This document shows positions 17,197-18,908 of a DNA stretch of 18,908 nucleotides, piece after piece. Source of the DNA: Neovahlkampfia damariscottae (lineage: Eukaryota > Heterolobosea > Selenaionea > Neovahlkampfiida > Neovahlkampfiidae). The notes below the pieces were generated by a model that was not told where the DNA came from, did no database searches, and saw only the letters and a program-made list of their open reading frames with translations. Location of the stretch: the NCBI GenBank assembly GCA_016618085.1, contig JABLTG010000255.1, forward strand, positions 1-18,908, given 5' to 3'. Numbering within the stretch: the stretch's first letter is position 1; every line of letters begins with the position of its first letter. Both the position numbers and the translations under genes were made by a program.

Positions 17197-17912
17197 TTAT
17201 AAAATGTCCAAATGAATTTGATGAGAAATCGTTGATATTTCCTTCATTAACATTTTTTGAACATTAACTGATTTTAAAGGTGTATCATTAAAGCATGATT
17301 CAAGTATTTTGTAACTTAAAATGTGTTCAAAAATTGGAATTAAAGTTCTATGGTGAATTGCCAAAAGAACTAAAACTCTAAATTGAAGTTCATTGATTTT
17401 TTTGTCAAATGCCAATTTTTCCATTAGATATCCTTTTAAATCAATTGCTAATTGAACAGTATTAGAAATTTCTTCGACTTTCAATAATTCTTTGATGAGA
17501 GGATCAAGTGATGTTCCTTTGAGATTCAATAATCTTTTTCTCACATTCAATGAAATCAAATCGATTAAAGGTGACACTAAACTTTCATTAACCATTTTAT
17601 ATTTCCCAGTTTTATCTAAATTTGGAAAATCTTCATTGGACAATAATTCTTCAAGGTTTCTTTGTAAAATTGAAAGATGAGATATTTTTGGAACAGTTGT
17701 TGGAATTAATGGTGGAGATAAATTCCCATTTTCTTTGAAATAATCAATCATTAAATTTTGTTTTTTGATTTCTTCTTCATAAAATTCAGCTAACTTTTTT
17801 TTTTAAATGTTTGAAATTTTACTTTCATGTAATAAAGGTTTAATCTTGGAATATCTTCTTCTTGTTCACATTTTTTTATGATATTTTTTATCACTTTTGC
17901 TTTTGAGTTCAT
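17197..17912 (-). CDS. RUN-domain-like protein
   Basis: Exons 17912-17823 and 17793-17197 join in frame to 228 residues through a 29-nt intron (GTAAAA...AAAAAG), the shortest in the window. The N-terminus is charged and probably helical (EQEEDIPRLNLYYMK then LAEFYEEEIKKQN). The rest is all-helical, with LVSPLIDLISLNVRKRLL, and the end (FRVLVLLAIHHRTLIPIFEH, then LESCF, LKEIST-like helices) resembles the last helices of RUN domains, which bind small GTPases of the Rab/Rap type. No FYVE, PX or zinc finger is seen. The start is the first ATG after a sense ATTGGA at 17996-17991. Frames upstream (to 18120) look protein-like, so a longer or decayed N-terminus is possible. Family call is tentative. 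Confidence 0.5.
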
Positions 17913-18142
17913 TTTCAAGTTTTTTTTTTTTTTTTGAATTTTTTTTAATGATCCTATTTTGGTTGGTCCAGATAAAAACGAATAACGATCTCCAATCAAT
18001 TAGACATATTTGATTTTGATCAATTTCTTTGGGTTGTATGGTTTCTCCTGATTGGTCTTTAAATTTGGACAAATCAGAATCTTTCAAATTACCCCTTATC
18101 TTCTTCTGTCCTCCAAAATTCCCAAAATCGAAAAAGTTTGAT
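17913..18142 (-). other. Spacer between phosphatase relic and RUN-like gene, possible lost N-terminal coding
   Basis: On the minus strand an open stretch (18120-18000) reads DFGNFGGQKK and then SKFKDQSGETIQPKEIDQNQ without any ATG. It would need a frame change to join another open stretch (IGDRYSFLSGPTKIGS) before a 15-A run. It could be a decayed N-terminal exon or chance. ACCAAT (18057-18052, minus) and ATTGGA (17996-17991, minus) are promoter-like. Confidence 0.3.
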
Positions 18143-18687
18143 TTATTTTTTCAAGTAAAATTCATCTAGAAGCTTTCCTCCTTCAGTCATCAAATATTGG
18201 AAATTTAAATGGGTTTGATTTGCGTGAATGATAGAATATCCAATAATTTGTTCTCTTATGATTGACCATTCAGGTTTTGTTCTCTGAAAGGATATCCATC
18301 CAAATACCCAGCAGCTCCCACCAACACATGAGTTATGCCCTTGATTCCATTGCATCGATAAGATTCCATTTTGCAAGTACGTTCATAAGCATGATAATGT
18401 CCAGCAATAAAAAGATCAACTTTATCAACAAGTATATTCTCCACCTCAATTTGGATATGTTTTGCCATACGATTATCACCTTCATACTCTAAAGATGCAG
18501 AAATATACATTGGTCGATGAGAAAATAATATTGTCCAGGTAGAGTTATTCTCTTTCAAATCTTTTTTTATCCAATTGTATTGTGGACTGTTCTTGGTAAA
18601 ATCATGTTCCAAACTAAAAACGATAATATGCGTTGGACCATAGTTATAGCTATACCATAGGTTGGATTCTCCTCCATTACCGCTATC
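18143..18687 (-). pseudogene. Purple acid phosphatase (metallophosphatase) C-terminal remnant
   Basis: Minus-strand reading gives GGESNLWYSYNYGPTHI, then EHDFTKNSPQYNWIKKDL, a SHRPMY motif, VDLFIAGHYHAYERTC and THVLVGAAGY. These are hallmarks of purple acid phosphatases; the GHxH pair supplies metal ligands. The frame then breaks near 18280-18295 and resumes one frame over with KPEWSIIREQ, THLNFQ and LLDEFYLKK, with no room for an intron of the size seen here. The N-terminal half, including the first metal-binding blocks, is absent: an in-frame TAA at 18688-18690 belongs to the nuclease frame entering from the right. The enzyme would hydrolyse phosphomonoesters, usually secreted. The final TAA lies in AATAAA. 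A single-base sequencing error could explain the frame break but not the missing half. Confidence 0.78.
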
Positions 18688-18785
18688 TTAAAACTGACTT
18701 TTCCGTTCATTCTGATTAATCAGACCAGACATTAAAATCAAGGTTTCTTTCGGGATAGGACCGTCGCCAGCAGTGCTGGCAGTTT
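18688..18785 (-). ncRNA. Candidate omega-RNA scaffold in the 3' end of the nuclease gene
   Basis: This ~95-nt stretch is far richer in G+C than its surroundings and holds three inverted repeats: a 15-nt palindrome with one central base at 18766-18780, a CGG/CCG stem with a 7-nt loop at 18751-18763, and a perfect 14-bp palindrome at 18711-18724. In TnpB and Fanzor systems the guide RNA is read from the same strand as the gene and overlaps its 3' end. Position, strand and structure fit, but no transcript evidence is available. Confidence 0.45.
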
Positions 18786-18908
18786 TTGGATTTCCAATAA
18801 AATTTTGTATATTCATCAGAAATATATTTCTTGCTCCATTATAATCTCTTGGAAGAGAAAAATTACAATATTTACAATTGAAATAATCTTTTTTTCCAAG
18901 TTTCCAAT
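18688..18908 (-). mobile_element. C-terminus of a TnpB/Fanzor-type RNA-guided nuclease (partial at window edge)
   Basis: The frame enters at the right edge and ends with TAA at 18690-18688, giving the last 72 residues. It contains FNCKYC, the second half of the TnpB zinc ribbon, followed at once by PRDYNGARNIFL, the RuvC-III motif with its catalytic Asp. The NGARNI form is typical of eukaryotic Fanzor proteins, while most bacterial TnpB have NAA. The remaining 40 residues form a tail containing TAGDG and PKETL. Family knowledge: these nucleases come from IS200/IS605- or IS607-like elements and use an RNA made from the element's 3' end. The phosphatase remnant begins directly after the stop, so the element end must lie within about 20-30 bp of it. 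The RuvC-I and -II motifs are outside the window. Confidence 0.75.

Noticed and set aside
17920-17935. Long T-run (plus strand) as a terminator or transposon tail
   Set aside because: Similar homopolymer runs occur in introns and spacers throughout this AT-rich window; no other signal accompanies it.
18700-18790. Vector, phage or control-DNA contamination as the source of the GC-rich block
   Set aside because: The reading frame continues without a break from the AT-rich zinc ribbon through this block to the stop, so it belongs to the nuclease gene; a vector screen would settle it.
1-18908. tRNA, rRNA or other standard RNA genes
   Set aside because: No cloverleaf-like or conserved rRNA segment was recognised by eye on either strand.

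Overview
The window is nuclear DNA from an AT-rich unicellular eukaryote. It has compact genes on both strands, spliceosomal introns of only 29-43 nt, AATAAA signals that usually overlap the stop codon, and eukaryotic families (EGF repeats, 7TM receptor, RGS, SAM, RUN). No bacterial operon or ribosome-binding-site structure is seen. The EGF repeat style and gene mix recall amoeboflagellates such as Heterolobosea, but that is a weak guess and no marker gene settles it.

Left part (1-7390): a very long receptor, open at the left edge, joins about 22 EGF-like repeats to a seven-helix membrane region and a C-terminal RGS domain. It is followed by a TIP30/HTATIP2-like NAD(P)-binding protein (minus), a FAAP24/XPF-like protein with a probable HhH tail (plus), and a secreted Cys-containing protein (minus).

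Middle (7625-12675): two tandem paralogues, here called RGS-A and RGS-B, share an RGS - PH-like - SAM-like - unknown domain - phosphosite-like tail architecture. They share intron positions, with one intron present only in RGS-A, and two stretches identical at DNA level (114 and 65 nt) that look like gene conversion.

Insertion zone (12637-15304): a 2.3-kb segment carrying a wrecked minus-strand Ser/Thr kinase-AAA gene of bacterial multi-sensor type lies between two imperfect ~175-bp direct repeats. Each repeat holds the tail of an RGS gene, the intergenic region and the start of the phosphatidylinositol-synthase-like gene. The left copy of that start is a 12-codon stub; the right copy drives the intact gene (15271-16005).

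Right part (16134-18908), all minus: a membrane-anchored 2OG-Fe(II) oxygenase-like protein, a RUN-like protein, and a purple acid phosphatase remnant. The phosphatase is cut off at its N-terminal side exactly where the C-terminus of a TnpB/Fanzor-type RNA-guided nuclease enters from the right edge. The last ~90 nt of that nuclease frame are unusually G+C-rich and full of inverted repeats, a candidate omega-RNA scaffold. This is the most interesting object in the window, together with the receptor fusion and the genome-wide-looking compact gene grammar (35-nt introns, AATAAA over the stop, ATTGG just before the start).
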